A stretch of 6,628 nt of DNA from the NCBI GenBank assembly GCA_947442095.1, contig CANEVG010000198.1, positions 1-6,628 on the forward strand. Direction: 5' to 3'. Below the pieces are notes generated by a model. That model searched no databases. It was not told the DNA's origin and saw only the letters and a list, made by a program, of their open reading frames with translations. The position numbers were made by a program, and so were the translations under genes. Positions 6,180 to 6,628 of the stretch are shown here, piece after piece (the first letter of the stretch is position 1; each line of letters starts with the position of its first letter). The DNA is from Sphingomonadaceae bacterium. GTDB taxonomy: Bacteria > Pseudomonadota > Alphaproteobacteria > Sphingomonadales > Sphingomonadaceae.

Positions 6180-6499
6180 AACCAGCGCAGAACCGTGAAG
6201 AGCACCCCGCCAAGAAACAGCCGCCCGAAGATCGGCTTGGTCCGCCCGGCAAGCTGTTCCGGAAGAGAAATGTCGAAGCTGGCACCGCGATCCGGCGTCA
6301 GCCGCTCGGCAACACCGCTCAGCGGACAACGGCCCTGGGTGAGGGCGAGCCCGGCGACTTCGACCATCACCACGCCAATCGTACAGCTTGCGCCAGTCAG
6401 ATCGCCCGTTGCCGCGAAAAACCAGATGGCAGCGATCGCCACCACGAAGAATGCCCAGATAATGGTGTGGTTCAGTTTCAGCGCAAAAAGCGCTGTCAC
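6170..6499 (-). CDS. Small two-helix membrane protein of unknown function, 3' end apparently lost
   Basis: Starting at GTG 6499, about 110 codons give a coherent small membrane protein. A first hydrophobic segment lies at residues 11-30 (HTIIWAFFVVAIAAIWFFAA), a second at 41-53, then a loop with QGRCPLSGVAERLTPDRG and FDISLPEQLAGRTKPIFGRLF, and a last hydrophobic stretch at 95-107 ending RWFYG. The pattern 'GxCPL..vA.r', 'D..FDI.LP..La....IFG.LF' matches a conserved hypothetical family I remember but cannot name; its members are about 105-115 residues long. The right-hand end given here is approximate: the frame has no stop at the expected place and stays open antisense to the DUF6671 gene down to 5336, where the translation no longer looks like protein. 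The gene is therefore probably truncated or fused. It follows the nitroreductase-like gene by 7 bp. Function unknown. Confidence 0.55.
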
Positions 6500-6517
6500 G
6501 CCTCGATCACGCCTCGA
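6496..6517. repeat. Tandem 11-bp duplication at the junction of two minus-strand genes
   Basis: TCACGCCTCGA occurs twice in direct succession (6496-6506 and 6507-6517), followed by a partial third copy TCACG (6518-6522). On the minus strand one copy holds the stop TGA of the nitroreductase-like gene (6509-6507) and the other the GTG start of the small membrane protein (6499-6497). With one copy removed the genes would overlap as GTGA. Confidence 0.85.
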
Positions 6518-6628
6518 TCACGGCAGCAACCTGACGGCGCGGTGACCATGGCAGCTCTGGCCCATAACCGAACCGCATCACCAGATCGGGCCGCCGTCCG
6601 GGCAAACCAACGAGCGCGGCCAGTTCGC
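6507..6628 (-). CDS. Nitroreductase-like protein, C-terminal end only
   Basis: The last 39 codons of a minus-strand gene enter from the right edge and stop at TGA 6509-6507. They read ELAALVGLPGRRPDLVMRFG then YGPELPWSPRRQVAAVIEA. The ending 'GxxPDLVMRFGYGP..P.SPRRxVxxVI' resembles the tail of FMN-dependent nitroreductase-family proteins of the Acg-like branch, where 'P..l.RiGyg....PpSPRRp...vl' is common. The catalytic and flavin-binding regions lie outside the window, so activity cannot be judged. It probably forms an operon with the small membrane protein that follows after 7 bp. The family call is made from a short tail and is moderately sure. Confidence 0.55.
   Translation of the reverse strand, partial: ELAALVGLPGRRPDLVMRFGYGPELPWSPRRQVAAVIEA

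Noticed and set aside
6180..6240. Search for a terminator between the convergent dab operon and membrane-protein gene
   Set aside because: The genes meet without a gap and no stem with a T-run is visible, so none is reported.
3186..6329. Very long minus-strand open frame antisense to dabA and the DUF6671 gene
   Set aside because: The translation is rich in Arg, Gly, Ala and His without domain motifs, as expected for the complement of high-GC genes; both sense genes are certain.

Overview
The window is high-GC DNA with the codon use of an alphaproteobacterium, probably a sphingomonad. That placement is a judgement from protein style and no search was run. The core is a compact locus for energy-coupled inorganic-carbon uptake of the DAB type ('DABs accumulate bicarbonate').

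Layout from left to right. Positions 1-88 (minus) hold the first 29 codons of an AlpA-like helix-turn-helix regulator with a strong ribosome binding site, a gene type common in integrative elements and prophages. Positions 89-305 carry no gene I can support. A complete LysR-type regulator (306-1187, minus) is divergent from three closely packed plus-strand genes. These are dabB (1297-2871), a NuoL/MrpA-like proton-channel subunit; dabA (2892-5312), the DUF2309 carbonic-anhydrase-like subunit with all expected zinc ligands; and a 287-residue protein I assign to DUF6671 (5316-6179), ending in four CxxC pairs. The shared 109-bp LysR/dabB gap contains an A+T-rich stretch with imperfect dyads, the natural place for the LysR protein to bind. 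Gaps of 20 and 3 bp make the three genes one probable operon.

At the right edge, two minus-strand genes run towards the operon. One is the C-terminal end of a nitroreductase-like protein (6507-6628, cut by the window). The other is a small two-helix membrane protein (start 6499) whose recognisable part ends at the stop codon of the DUF6671 gene and which has no stop of its own there. This suggests that the right boundary of a transferred dab block lies within a few bases of 6180. With the AlpA gene on the left, it makes an accessory, mobile origin plausible but not shown.

Proposed working: DabB passes protons (or another cation) down their gradient and energises DabA, which converts CO2 to bicarbonate at its zinc site in one direction, so bicarbonate builds up in the cytoplasm. 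In a heterotroph this would feed carboxylases at low CO2; in an autotroph it would feed Rubisco. The DUF6671 protein is the unexplained member. The window itself shows no Rubisco, carboxysome or carboxylase gene.
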